Positions 33,585 through 43,890 of a DNA stretch of 64,000 nt are shown one piece after another. The notes beneath the pieces are model-generated. The model searched no databases, had not been told where the DNA came from, and saw only the letters and a list, made by a program, of their open reading frames with translations. The number at the start of each line of letters is the position of its first letter. The first letter of the stretch is position 1. The translations under genes and the position numbers were made by a program. The stretch is from the NCBI RefSeq assembly GCF_963678635.1, contig NW_026971166.1, positions 49,457 to 113,456 of the forward strand, in the 5' to 3' direction. This stretch comes from Symsagittifera roscoffensis (Eukaryota; Xenacoelomorpha; Acoela; Convolutidae).

Positions 33585-33844
33585 AGTAGTATGCATATAG
33601 TGCGTTAGGATCGGGGGGGGGGTTGTCATACATGGATGATCATTAGCTATAAATCATAATGGTCACCATGTATTAAATGATCAGCAATGGTCACCATGTA
33701 ATAATCCTAATTGTCACCATGCATAATTTTATACCTAATGGTCACTATGTAATAATCCTAATTGTCACCATGTATAATTTTATACCTAATAATCCTCATG
33801 TAAAACTTCGGTATATTATTGAGTATTCCCACTGAACGTTGTGG
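33585..33844. repeat. Left terminal inverted repeat of the Maverick
   Basis: Starts agtagtatgcatatagtgcg, then a G run (10 G), and matches the reverse complement of 57698-57908. It begins with AG, as Polinton TIRs do. It is longer than the right TIR because a 51-bp unit with gtcaccatg and taataatccta is tandemly duplicated within it (33700 and 33751). Confidence 0.93.
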
Positions 33845-34742
33845 AAACGGGAATGGAATTAGGTTTTGGTCGGTGCATGTTTTCCCTTCTAAAGTTTGGG
33901 GGTATTGGTTTGTTTACATGTAAAATGACGTTATATACCTATTATATGCGACCAAACTATATGGTATATAGGAAAGCACAAGATTTTGGCAGCGTAGCTT
34001 AACTGTTGGCTGCGGTGAAAGATTTCCTTCAAAAATGCATGTTTTATTGCTGAATCTCGAAGAAAGGAAAGTTCGTCAAGTGCGGCGGCCGCCACCTCTA
34101 TTTAGGCAAAAATTAATAATCAATTTGACCAAAATAAGAATGAAAAATTACTTTAAGCCAAATGAAGCTAAAAATTAAGGAAAAGTTACGAAACACTGAA
34201 AACTCTAAAATAATGAAATTGGCTTGAAAATTTCGACATTTCCATTTTCCGTGTCTACAGGAGACTAAAAAAACGTCTGAAATCTATGACAAAAGCTTTG
34301 ATTTTATAGAAAGATTGAAAGAGCTAAAAGGTTGAAGTGGCTAAAGATCTTGAAAAACGAGAACACTGATGAAAGCCAAAAGTGCCCATTAATTTTGCTG
34401 CAACCATTTCTAAGACTTGTACCTAACTTGTTACTATAAAATTGAAGTGGAACAAAATTTCTTGGGGTCCGAGTAGAGGAAAACGCACGGCGCTCGACTC
34501 TCAGCCGAAAGGCGGCGTTTCGAAACCCGTCCGGAAATTGTACTGAAAGGAGGCAACAGTTGCTGGTATGGTGATATCCCCCCATAGATCGATCTTGTAC
34601 TTTTTTCTCACTTTGATAAAAAGCTTAACTTCTCGAATTACTGCTATTCAGTTAACAATTGGGTAAAATTTCAATTACTAAAAGAATGTATTGTTCAAAA
34701 TTAAATTGTAAAATGTATAAATCAACTATATTAAATGGTTAG
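33845..34742. other. Non-coding region between left TIR and protease
   Basis: No supported gene apart from the tRNA-like stretch. A 93-codon minus-strand frame at 34304-34585 spans that stretch and is not called. A GC island gtgcggcggccgccacc sits at 34080. The same region recurs at 36208-37105. Confidence 0.5.
34466..34534 (+). ncRNA. tRNA-like (SINE-head-like) sequence, copy 1
   Basis: The stretch ggtccgagtagagg...ggcgctcgactctcag...ggcggcgtttcgaaaccc resembles a tRNA with an A-box-like start and a B-box-like gtttcgaaacc. A TTTTTT run lies about 70 bases downstream. GC content is much higher than the surroundings. The fold is imperfect, so a decayed tRNA or the head of a tRNA-derived SINE is more likely than a working tRNA gene. 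An identical copy is at 36829-36897. Confidence 0.35.
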
Positions 34743-35189
34743 TTAATGGGTAAGCATGTGAGTTAGGAAACGTTTCCAAACATGATCAGTTATGTAAACA
34801 AAATCAGAAGCATCACCATTAAAGTTTTTATCAAAAATCAAATGTGCAATATAAATACAAAAAGAACCGCACATGGTAGAGTTTGAGTCTTGCATGGGAA
34901 AGTTTGTCATCAATTCAGTCACTTGATGAAAATTCTCGTTCAATCGTTTATACAGATTGGTGTACTGCCAAAGAGGAAGACCGAGAGGATCAGCGAAGTA
35001 TAAAACATTTCTTCTGTTCCATATCACAATCCAATGTGTCCCCGGAGAATCTGATTTTGAAGTGTTCACAATCATAAAGATATTGTTTGCGATGTGAGGT
35101 GGAAAATTGTCGGCTGCAAATACTCCAAAAAACTTATATTTCAGATGTTTACAATTCTGAATGAGGTCCTGCAACTGGGTTTCATCCAT
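34743..35189 (-). CDS. PRO: Maverick adenain-like cysteine protease, copy 1
   Basis: A maturation protease of the adenovirus/Ulp1 cysteine-peptidase clan, expected to cleave capsid precursors. I chose the ATG at 35189 (MDETQLQDLI), which starts 29 residues inside the longest frame, because family members start at this point and upstream residues overlap the MCP tail. Catalytic motifs: GTHWIVIW (His), YFADPLG (Asp), FPMQDS (Gln) and STMCGSFC (nucleophile Cys), all present in order over 148 residues. No stop or frameshift is seen. It lies directly downstream of the major capsid gene on the minus strand, the usual Polinton position. Confidence 0.92.
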   Translation of the reverse strand: MDETQLQDLIQNCKHLKYKFFGVFAADNFPPHIANNIFMIVNTSKSDSPGTHWIVIWNRRNVLYFADPLGLPLWQYTNLYKRLNENFHQVTELMTNFPMQDSNSTMCGSFCIYIAHLIFDKNFNGDASDFVYITDHVWKRFLTHMLTH

Positions 35190-35191
35190 TT

Positions 35192-35458
35192 TCAGACTGT
35201 CGAAATGGGAAGGACGTTCTTTGTAACTTTGCGGTCGGAGGTAATAAATACATTGGATGAGCGTATACCCCAAACAAAAATTTCCAGATTTGCTGTCAAA
35301 GCGTTTGAGAATTGAAGATCGAGTGAAACTGAGCAGTTAGTAAGTTCTGGATGCAAGAAGACATGAGCTGCCTGCTGTGTGCTAGTGAGATCAAAACACA
35401 TAATAAAGTGCTGTTGGTAGTTATCCAGAGTGATTCCCAGCCCGCAGTGCAACAACAC
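35192..35458 (-). pseudogene. MCP: Major capsid protein C-terminus, truncated copy
   Basis: Only the C-terminal ~85 codons are present (CFDLTSTQQAAHVF, LQFSNALTANLEIFVWG, ending DRKVTKNVLPISTV). The frame is cut on its upstream side by the duplication-A join, beyond which is minisatellite. It is identical to 37555-37821. Confidence 0.8.
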
Positions 35459-36828
35459 CCAGCGCTGATAGTGTGTTGAAGAAGAAACGTTTATGATCTT
35501 GTGTACTGATTGGTGTACTTGCTATTCCTGACCTACGTTTCGACATTCTTGTCCGAAGTATTTTTCGGTTGTGTTTCATTTTGACCCAAGTTTCTTGACC
35601 TATGTTCCAACTTGACCTATGTTTCTTGACCTATGTTTCTTGACCTATGTTTCGACTTTCTTGGTCATAGTATGTTTCGACTTGACCTATGTTTCTTGAC
35701 CTATGTTTCGAACTTTTTGGCCGAAGTATGTTCCGACTTGACCTATGTTTCTTGACCTATGTTTCGACTTCACCTATGTTTCTTGACCTATGTTTCGACT
35801 TGACCTATCTTTCTTGACCTATGTTTCCACCTTCTTGACCGAAGTATGTTTCGGTTGTGTTTCGACTTGACTTATGTTTCTTGACCTATTTTTCGTCTTT
35901 CTTGGTCGAAGTAAGTTTTGACTTGATCTATGTGTCTTGACCTATGAGTAGTATGCATATAGTGCGTTAGGATCGGGGGGGGGGGTTGTCATACATGGAT
36001 GATCATTAGCTATAAATCATAATGGTCACCATGTATTAAATGATCAGCAATGGTCACCATGTAATAATCCTAATTGTCACCATGCATAATTTTATACCTA
36101 ATGGTCACTATGTAATAATCCTAATTGTCACCATGTATAATTTTATACCTAATAATCCTCATGTAAAACTTCGGTATATTATTGAGTATTCCCACTGAAC
36201 GTTGTGGAAACGGGAATGGAATTAGGTTTTGGTCGGTGCATGTTTTCCCTTCTAAAGTTTGGGGGTATTGGTTTGTTTACATGTAAAATGACGTTATATA
36301 CCTATTATATGCGACCAAACTATATGGTATATAGGAAAGCACAAGATTTTGGCAGCGTAGCTTAACTGTTGGCTGCGGTGAAAGATTTCCTTCAAAAATG
36401 CATGTTTTATTGCTGAATCTCGAAGAAAGGAAAGTTCGTCAAGTGCGGCGGCCGCCACCTCTATTTAGGCAAAAATTAATAATCAATTTGACCAAAATAA
36501 GAATGAAAAATTACTTTAAGCCAAATGAAGCTAAAAATTAAGGAAAAGTTACGAAACACTGAAAACTCTAAAATAATGAAATTGGCTTGAAAATTTCGAC
36601 ATTTCCATTTTCCGTGTCTACAGGAGACTAAAAAAACGTCTGAAATCTATGACAAAAGCTTTGATTTTATAGAAAGATTGAAAGAGCTAAAAGGTTGAAG
36701 TGGCTAAAGATCTTGAAAAACGAGAACACTGATGAAAGCCAAAAGTGCCCATTAATTTTGCTGCAACCATTTCTAAGACTTGTACCTAACTTGTTACTAT
36801 AAAATTGAAGTGGAACAAAATTTCTTGG

Positions 36829-36897
36829 GGTCCGAGTAGAGGAAAACGCACGGCGCTCGACTCTCAGCCGAAAGGCGGCGTTTCGAAACCCGTCCGG
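36829..36897 (+). ncRNA. tRNA-like (SINE-head-like) sequence, copy 2
   Basis: Identical to 34466-34534 through duplication A. Confidence 0.35.
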
Positions 36898-37105
36898 AAA
36901 TTGTACTGAAAGGAGGCAACAGTTGCTGGTATGGTGATATCCCCCCATAGATCGATCTTGTACTTTTTTCTCACTTTGATAAAAAGCTTAACTTCTCGAA
37001 TTACTGCTATTCAGTTAACAATTGGGTAAAATTTCAATTACTAAAAGAATGTATTGTTCAAAATTAAATTGTAAAATGTATAAATCAACTATATTAAATG
37101 GTTAG

Positions 37106-37552
37106 TTAATGGGTAAGCATGTGAGTTAGGAAACGTTTCCAAACATGATCAGTTATGTAAACAAAATCAGAAGCATCACCATTAAAGTTTTTATCAAAAA
37201 TCAAATGTGCAATATAAATACAAAAAGAACCGCACATGGTAGAGTTTGAGTCTTGCATGGGAAAGTTTGTCATCAATTCAGTCACTTGATGAAAATTCTC
37301 GTTCAATCGTTTATACAGATTGGTGTACTGCCAAAGAGGAAGACCGAGAGGATCAGCGAAGTATAAAACATTTCTTCTGTTCCATATCACAATCCAATGT
37401 GTCCCCGGAGAATCTGATTTTGAAGTGTTCACAATCATAAAGATATTGTTTGCGATGTGAGGTGGAAAATTGTCGGCTGCAAATACTCCAAAAAACTTAT
37501 ATTTCAGATGTTTACAATTCTGAATGAGGTCCTGCAACTGGGTTTCATCCAT
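37106..37552 (-). CDS. PRO: Maverick adenain-like cysteine protease, copy 2
   Basis: Identical in sequence to the 34743-35189 copy through duplication A. This copy keeps the ancestral neighbour, as the MCP gene lies directly upstream on the minus strand. The same His, Asp, Gln and Cys motifs are intact. Confidence 0.92.
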   Translation of the reverse strand: MDETQLQDLIQNCKHLKYKFFGVFAADNFPPHIANNIFMIVNTSKSDSPGTHWIVIWNRRNVLYFADPLGLPLWQYTNLYKRLNENFHQVTELMTNFPMQDSNSTMCGSFCIYIAHLIFDKNFNGDASDFVYITDHVWKRFLTHMLTH

Positions 37553-37554
37553 TT

Positions 37555-38853
37555 TCAGACTGTCGAAATGGGAAGGACGTTCTTTGTAACTTTGCGGTCG
37601 GAGGTAATAAATACATTGGATGAGCGTATACCCCAAACAAAAATTTCCAGATTTGCTGTCAAAGCGTTTGAGAATTGAAGATCGAGTGAAACTGAGCAGT
37701 TAGTAAGTTCTGGATGCAAGAAGACATGAGCTGCCTGCTGTGTGCTAGTGAGATCAAAACACATAATAAAGTGCTGTTGGTAGTTATCCAGAGTGATTCC
37801 CAGCCCGCAGTGCAACAACACCCAGCGCTGATAGTGTGTTGAAGAAGAAACGTTTATGATCTTGTGTACTGATTGGTGTACTTGCTATTGGTAAACCATT
37901 TCGTCCCAAAGTAACTTGCTCCAATCCAAATTTTTGATAATGAAAAGGATTCGTTCGGTTTGTTCCTTATTTGTGTTCAATGCTATGATAATTTGTCTCA
38001 CCGGTTCACGAGCAAAAATATCTTCCTGTTGCCAGCTGCGCTGACCAGCTGTTGCAAGAAATGTTTTTGTAATTTCTTCTTGATATGGGTAGTTCGCAGG
38101 AGTTTTGAGCAAAGTTGATTCAATGGCAGAGAGCACATGGTCAGTCACAGTCATTTTTCTAACATATAGGTTCGCTTCGAGTATTTGCAGCTTGTAATGC
38201 TTGGCAGCATCTTCCGATATAATGAGAAAGTCTTCATGAGAACGTCTGTAGGAAAGTCTGAGGGTAACACCGCTCAACAAATGCTTGTCACATGTGAAAA
38301 AATCAACTCCAGCGGGTCCATAGAACCAAATTTCCCTCGATTCACGGACCAGTTCTCGTTGAGATGTGAAATCAGCTGCGTCTATTGCAGCGGGATTGTT
38401 TTCAAAACGATATCCCTGACACTTAAGCCATGAGTCCTTGGCTCCTTTGCTGTTAGAAAATTCTGTTCCAATAAAGCTTTTATGCGCAAAATTACTATTG
38501 GCATTTGAGATTTTGAGTCCATTAGCAGAGAGGGTACAGTCAGAGAAAAGGGAATACAGGGAGTTGTTTACAAGGAACGGTGAATCAGACACAGTAGGAT
38601 CAGTGTTGTCGTATCGCAGATCAGCTCCATTTGATTGCGTTACTTTGCATCGTATTTCCAAATAAATTTTTTGCAGGTCAACAAAATTATTACGGTCACC
38701 GGTGATTTCAAATTCAAGCATTAGTCCACTAGGTGAATAGACAGGTCCAATTTTTTGATCAAAAGCGTTTTCAAAAGTAATCAAAAGAGGTTGTTTTTCA
38801 AACAAATCCAGAGAGCTATGGGTAGCTTCATTGGGTGACAAATTAGCGATCAT
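37555..38853 (-). pseudogene. MCP: Maverick major capsid protein (double jelly-roll)
   Basis: Polinton MCP, the hexon-like protein often annotated as F54H12.2-like. The N-terminal 322 codons are open from the ATG at 38853 (MIANLSPNEATHS): LDLFEKQPLL, SGLMLEFEITG, NNSLYSLFSDCTLSANG, GVDFFTCDKHLLSGVTLRLSYRRS and YPYQEEITKTFL are in family order. It ends at a TAG at 37885. The C-terminal part lies immediately after in another frame (37555-37821: GLGITLDNYQQHFIMCFDLT). A short indel or deletion near 37830-37890 therefore breaks the gene, which also appears to lack some residues there. The ATG overlaps the end of the pVI-like gene by 11 bases. Confidence 0.88.
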
Positions 38854-39265
38854 TTTTTATGTTTGAGAAAAAATCTGCTCGACTTCTCACTGGTCTGGTT
38901 TTTCTTCGAATGGTTGTTTTTCTTTTTCGAGCCCCTACTGACCTTCTTCTTCGTAATCCAATCATTGGTGTCTTTCGACGACGACGTCTACCACCACCGA
39001 GTGTTTTTCTTGCAGTTTTTGTGACAGTGTTTTTCAATGCTTGCTTAGGAGACTTCTTTTTCATAGCGACATCAATTAGTTCTGGCGCTGCACTCATCAA
39101 AAGTTCTCTGCCCAGTTTTTTCGCAGCCGGTAGAATAACCCGTCGTGCAAACGGTATAGCAACACGACCAATACCAGCAGCCAAAGCGCCAAATCCACTG
39201 CCGCGTTGTCTGTAGTGTCCAGAGAAATGAGGAAGTGAAGCTTGCTTTGCATAATATTGTTCCAT
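38843..39265 (-). CDS. Basic virion protein, pVI/pX-like, copy 1
   Basis: 140 residues from an ATG (MEQYYAKQASLPHFSGHYRQ). A Gly/Ala-rich amphipathic stretch (GSGFGALAAGIGRVAIPFA) is followed by ARRVILPAAKKLGRELLMS, then a very Arg/Lys-rich tail (GGGRRRRRKTPMIGLRRRRS). This layout, at this place between the minor and major capsid genes, is characteristic of Polinton virion-associated proteins compared with adenovirus pVI and pX; DNA-condensing or membrane-active roles are inferred from that. The coding region overlaps MCP's ATG. No lesions are seen. Confidence 0.8.
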   Translation of the reverse strand: MEQYYAKQASLPHFSGHYRQRGSGFGALAAGIGRVAIPFARRVILPAAKKLGRELLMSAAPELIDVAMKKKSPKQALKNTVTKTARKTLGGGRRRRRKTPMIGLRRRRSVGARKRKTTIRRKTRPVRSRADFFSNIKNDR

Positions 39266-39271
39266 TGGTTT

Positions 39272-40124
39272 TCAATCAAAGCGCTTGAATTTTAGAGTCA
39301 ACACAACTTTACCAGTTCCTGCAAAGGGCACTAGTCTTCCAGTTTCTGTACGCAACTGTACCGATATTGATTGTACAGATGAAGTGAATAATTTTTTGTA
39401 GTTTAAATTAGTGAAGTTTTTTCGATGATTAGGTTCAATGCTGCAGGCACTACCGTTTTTGATGCGTCTATTTGAATCAATGACGCGTAACAATGGGGCC
39501 TTTGCATCACCAACAGTTTGGTATTGAATAATGTCAATATAGACAAAAATTAGACTTGTCCCACTTGATAAGTCATATGGGAAATGAGATTCGTACAGTT
39601 CGTTTCCCTCATAAGATGCATCGAAGGAGGGTATCATTTTGTAACCAATGTGATATTCACCGTTCTCATCAAGCTTTGCATTGTAGCCTAACAGACTGGG
39701 TATTTGGGGACTTGGGAATGAGATTCCTTCATTTGCGTTCATCCAAATGCTCATGCTATTCGTGATTTCTTGAGGACTCGCATCAAAATGAATTTTGTCT
39801 TTGAGTTTTGTTTTTATCTCATTAATCAATTGTTCTATAAAAGTGTACTCTCCTGATTTGATTAAAACTTTTTCGCCATAGTAGGGTCTGGAAATTGTAT
39901 TCCGATTGCCAGCGTTGGATTTACTGGCTACTACTTCGGATGCTCTGAAGTACGTAAATTCCTCATCTTTAATTTTGTGGGGAAAATTATTTCTGGGAGA
40001 GCAACTCTCCAATCTCCGTCTAAAGCTATTTCTTCTTTACAAAAATTTCTAAAACTGGCCAAAGTGTTGTCTGGGAAATAATCCATTGATGCTGTTGAAA
40101 TCAAATGTACAGTAAACTCATCAA
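39272..40124 (-). pseudogene. mCP: Minor capsid (penton-like) protein, truncated copy 1
   Basis: The main frame is 39272-40012 (ends VVLTLKFKRFD), preceded in another frame by FTVHLISTASMDYFPDNTLASF. Family marks: FVYIDIIQYQTVGDAKAPLLR and LVPFAGTGKVVLTLKF. A one-base change in the CCCC run at about 39980 splits the gene. The first ATG and ~7 codons are lost with the 386-base deletion. It ends 6 bases before the pVI-like ATG. Confidence 0.82.
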
Positions 40125-40214
40125 GTATTTGTACTCCAAGTATTTGTACATAATACTTTTCAGCGATCGAATGTTTCTTTCGGCAAACGCTGATTTTTTT
40201 TCACTGTGAGTATT

Positions 40215-40586
40215 TTATTTGATGATTTCTCGTTTAGTACATAACTTTTCGAACTCTCCTTTAAACTCGGTGCCTTTGTCAACCCAAACTTTTTTTGGTT
40301 GTTTTGTTTTGATCATTTTTTTGAAAGCTTCGCTTGTTTCCTTAGCATATTTGGTCTTCAGGGGTTCCACTCGTAAGTAGCGAGAGAGACAATCGACAGC
40401 AACTAACAAATATCGTACCCCTCGGTTATATTTAGCCAATTTATCAACATAAGCCAAGTCAAGAGACCAAATTTCGTTGATATCGTTAACAATCACTTTT
40501 AGCCGAGGATATGTTTTACGAAACAATCCATACTTTGTATGTGATGATTGAGACTTTTCGTGTAGAGTAATTTGAGTTTCTTTTCT
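40215..40586 (-). pseudogene. INT: Maverick integrase core, copy 1 (C-terminus deleted)
   Basis: RVE-type integrase core. IWSLDLAYVDKL holds the first catalytic Asp, YLLVAVDCLSRYLRVEPL follows, and VWVDKGTEFKGEF holds the second. The frame ends REIIK before the catalytic glutamate, and the rest is deleted in this copy apart from a few codons. Upstream the frame is open (KETQITLHEK) to an in-frame TGA at 40587-40589. Confidence 0.85.
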
Positions 40587-41521
40587 TCACTGATAGTAGG
40601 ATTTCCATTCTTTTGTTGACGTCGTCGCAAACGATTCTTTACTGCTTTCATAGTTTTTATCATCGTCGTCATCGTCGTCGTTGGTGGTGGGGAAAAATTC
40701 TTTTTTCTGGGTTTTTCTTTTGTCGGTTTGCTTGGTTTTGGGTTTGAGAGTTGTCGATTGAGTCTTCGAAGAGGAGGGTTTAGATCTCTTCGAGTACTCA
40801 ATTGTCGGGTTGTCGTCGGAGACGAAGGAGGAAGAAGTTGAGGGCTTAGCTGCTTCGCTCTTAAGCGAGCGTAAAATCTGTTTGGCATAAGTGTTGGACA
40901 CTAAGCTAGGATCAAGATTCAGTTCTTTCAAAATTTGTGGATAAAAAACACCCTCAAGTTTTTTTGTGTTTTGCTGTGTATCGTACAAAAAAGATTCAAT
41001 TTTAACGAGTGTTGGTTTTCCTTGAATTAAAACATATCCGTCAACGTCTAAAGTCAAGGATTCAACTTTGAACAACTGCTTTAGCACGATGTTTGCCCTT
41101 TCCAATTTATTAGCTTCCAATAGCTCTTGAATGGATTCCATAACCTTTCGAAACACTTCAGCGGTTTTTCCATTACTTTTTTCATCGTTTTTTTTTCTGT
41201 TCTCTTTGAGCTTGTCTGCTGCAGTGAATTGTATGATTCAAAATTTTTTTCTGCTTCATCATCACCATCATCACTGAAATTAGTAAGTGCAGATAAATTT
41301 CTTTTTCGAAGATTTGGTACTACAATATTAGGGGTTAAAGGAATAGGAGATGTTGGGTTTAATGGTGGTGGAGAGTCACGGCTGATATTTCGTTCTCGAA
41401 ATTGTTGTATGTAATTGAGTTGAGATGATTTGTCGTTAATTAATGGATTATGAAGGATTTGAGATTGTGGTGCAGTTTTTTCATCTGGAGCATATGTTTT
41501 TCGAGAAATGAGGATGAATTC
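40587..41521 (-). pseudogene. Conserved Polinton small protein, copy 1 (partial)
   Basis: Frames 40587-41156 and 41081-41548 form one damaged gene. The second part (EKPLKCFERLW..., then LTLDVDGYVLIQGKPTLVKI) matches a conserved Polinton protein with a helical region, a GKP strand and a hydrophilic Asp-rich tail (DDDDDDDKNYESSKES). The upstream half is cut by the duplication-B join at 41521. Confidence 0.6.
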
Positions 41522-41760
41522 TGTTGTCGTATCGCAGATCAGCTCCATTTGATTGCGTTACTTTGCATCGTATTTCCAAATAAATTTTTTGCAGGTCAAC
41601 AAAATTATTACGGTCACCGGTGATTTCAAATTCAAGCATTAGTCCCCTAGGTGAATAGACAGGTCCAATTTTTTGATCAAAAGCGTTTTCAAAAGTAATC
41701 AAAAGAGGTTGTTTTTCAAACAAATCCAGAGAGCTATGGGTAGCTTCATTGGGTAACAAA

Positions 41761-42183
41761 TTAGCGATCATTTTTTATGTTTGAGAAAAAATCTGCTCGA
41801 CTTCTCACTGGTCTGGTTTTTCTTCGAATGGTTGTTTTTCTTTTTCGAGCCCCTACTGACCTTCTTCTTCGTAATCCAATCATTGGTGTCTTTCGACGAC
41901 GACGTCTACCACCACCGAGTGTTTTTCTTGCAGTTTTTGTGACAGTGTTTTTCAATGCTTGTTTAGGAGACTTCTTTTTCATAGCGACATCAATTAGTTC
42001 TGGCGCTGCACTCATCAAAAGTTCTCTGCCCAGTTTTTTCGCAGCCGGTAGAATAACCCGTCGTGCAAACGGTATAGCAACACGACCAATACCAGCAGCC
42101 AAAGCGCCAAATCCACTGCCGCGTTGTCTGTAGTGTCCAGAGAAATGAGGAAGTGAAGCTTGCTTTGCATAATATTGTTCCAT
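41761..42183 (-). CDS. Basic virion protein, pVI/pX-like, copy 2
   Basis: Same protein as 38843-39265 through duplication B, with identical translation. It is followed here by the chimeric MCP N-terminus (41481-41771), not by a full capsid gene. Confidence 0.8.
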   Translation of the reverse strand: MEQYYAKQASLPHFSGHYRQRGSGFGALAAGIGRVAIPFARRVILPAAKKLGRELLMSAAPELIDVAMKKKSPKQALKNTVTKTARKTLGGGRRRRRKTPMIGLRRRRSVGARKRKTTIRRKTRPVRSRADFFSNIKNDR

Positions 42184-42189
42184 TGGTTT

Positions 42190-43076
42190 TCAATCAAAGC
42201 TCTTGAATTTTAGAGTCAACACAACTTTACCAGTTCCTGCAAAGGGCACTAGTCTTCCAGTTTCTGTGCGCAACTGTACCGATATTGATTGTACAGATGA
42301 AGTGAATAATTTTTTGTAGTTTAAATTAGTGAAGTTTTTTCGATGATTAGGTTCAATGCTGCAGGCACTACCGTTTTTGATGCGTCTATTTGAATCAATG
42401 ACGCGTAACAATGGGGCCTTTGCATCACCAACAGTTTGGTATTGAATAATGTCAATATAGACAAAAATTAGACTTGTCCCACTTGATAAGTCATATGGGA
42501 AATGAGATTCGTACAGTTCGTTTCCCTCATAAGATGCATCGAAGGAGGGTATCATTTTGTAACCAATGTGATATTCACCGTTCTCATCAAGCTTTGCATT
42601 GTAGCCTAACAGACTGGGTATTTGGGGACTTGGGAATGAGATTCCTTCATTTGCGTTCATCCAAATGCTCATGCTATTCGTGATTTCTTGAGGACTCGCA
42701 TCAAAATGAATTTTGTCTTTGAGTTTTGTTTTTATCTCATTAATCAATTGTTCTATAAAAGTGTACTCTCCTGATTTGATTAAAACTTTTTCGCCATAGT
42801 AGGGTCTGGAAATTGTATTCCGATTGCCAGCGTTGGATTTACTGGCTACTACTTCGGATGCTCTGAAGTACGTAAATTCCTCATCTTTAATTTTGTGGGG
42901 AAAATTATTTCTGGGAGAGCAACTCTCCAATCTCCGTCTAAAGCTATTTCTTCTTTACAAAAATTTCTAAAACTGGCCAAAGTGTTGTCTGGGAAATAAT
43001 CCATTGATGCTGTTGAAATCAAATGTACAGTAAACTCATCACTGCCCATTTTCGTTATAATCAGCTTTGTTTCCAA
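42190..43076 (-). pseudogene. mCP: Minor capsid (penton-like) protein, copy 2
   Basis: N-terminal frame 42849-43076 begins METKLIITKMGSDEFTVHL and runs through SMDYFPDNTLASF and LDGDWRVALPEI. The C-terminal frame 42190-42930 holds HFPYDLSSGTS, DIIQYQTVGDAKAPLLR and GTGKVVLTLKF. They are offset by one base in the CCCC run at about 42898, the same lesion as in copy 1, so it predates the duplication. Single jelly-roll penton homologues form capsid vertices in this group. Confidence 0.85.
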
Positions 43077-43890
43077 TTAAACTAAGTTCTTTTTCATAAA
43101 ATTTTCCGCTGATTTCTTCCTTTTCCGCATCAATGAGAATGTATGTTGGAGGGTTTACAGTAGGAATGGCAACTATTTCAAAAACTTCGTCTGTAAAAAT
43201 CTGCTTGTAACCTTTTCTAAAAGGCAAGTCAGTCTTCGCTATTCGCACATAGTCACCAACATAAAATTTTGGTTTCTGTACCAACTTCGATGAACTGTTT
43301 GCAATTAATGAAACTAAAGCAGGTACATGTTTTCTTGTGACCTTGTTTGGAGCCAATTTTGTTACTCTATTAACGCGTGAGTAAATCGTTTGAACAAAAC
43401 TTTGTAATTTTTCAATATAACTGTAAGTCCATTCAAACTCCAAGTATTTGTACATAATACTTTTCAGCGATCGAATGTTTCTTTCGGCAAACGCTGATTT
43501 TTTTTCACTGTGAGTATTTTATTTGATGATTTCTCGTTTAGTACATAACTTTTCGAACTCTCCTTTAAACTCGGTGCCTTTGTCAACCCAAACTTTTTTT
43601 GGTTGTTTTGTTTTGATCATTTTTTTGAAAGCTTCGCTTGTTTCGTTAGCATATTTGGTCTTCAGGGGTTCCACTCGTAAGTAGCGAGAGAGACAATCGA
43701 CAGCAACTAACAAATATCGTACCCCTCGGTTATATTTAGCCAATTTATCAACATAAGCCAAGTCAAGAGACCAAATTTCGTTGATATCGTTAACAATCAC
43801 TTTTAGCCGAGGATATGTTTTACGAAACAATCCATACTTTGTATGTGATGATTGAGACCTTTCGTGTAGAGTAATTTGAGTTTCTTTTCT
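43039..43890 (-). pseudogene. INT: Maverick integrase, copy 2
   Basis: Core frame 43519-43830 as in copy 1 (LDLAYVDKL; VWVDKGTEFKGEF). The C-terminal frame 43039-43455 carries EFEWTYSYIEKLQSFVQTIY, VGDYVRIAKTDLPFRKGY and ILIDAEKEEISGKFYEKEL, the chromo/SH3-like tail of Polinton integrases. Between them a stop and frame change around 43455-43519 interrupt the part that carries the catalytic Glu. An in-frame TGA (43891-43893), shared with copy 1, separates it from the upstream small-protein frame. The last codons overlap the minor-capsid ATG. Confidence 0.85.

Larger units (their letters stand above)
33162..35523. repeat. Tandem duplication A, copy 1
   Basis: This 2362-base unit is followed directly by a second copy (35524-37889) that is identical as far as I can see except for one extra G in the poly-G run of the TIR (10 versus 11). 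It contains 417 bases of host minisatellite, the target duplication, the left TIR, the protease gene and the MCP C-terminus. The join at 35520 (gctattcctgac) shares ATT with both parents. Confidence 0.93.
35524..37889. repeat. Tandem duplication A, copy 2
   Basis: Second copy of 33162-35523. It brings a further copy of the minisatellite and the left TIR (from about 35947) into the interior of the element, next to the intact junction with the MCP gene. Confidence 0.93.
38604..41521. repeat. Tandem duplication B, copy 1 (2918 bp)
   Basis: Segment from inside the MCP gene to inside the small-protein cluster, followed directly by a second copy (41522-44825). Copy 1 lacks about 386 bases (between about 40124 and 40130) that copy 2 keeps at 43035-43430. 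Its deletion join carries a filler that duplicates caagtatttgtact. A few single-base differences are otherwise seen. Confidence 0.93.

Noticed and set aside
34304-34585. 93-codon minus-strand ORF, present twice
   Set aside because: It spans the tRNA-like sequence, has no domain and lies in a region of TIR-adjacent non-coding DNA; duplicated because of duplication A.
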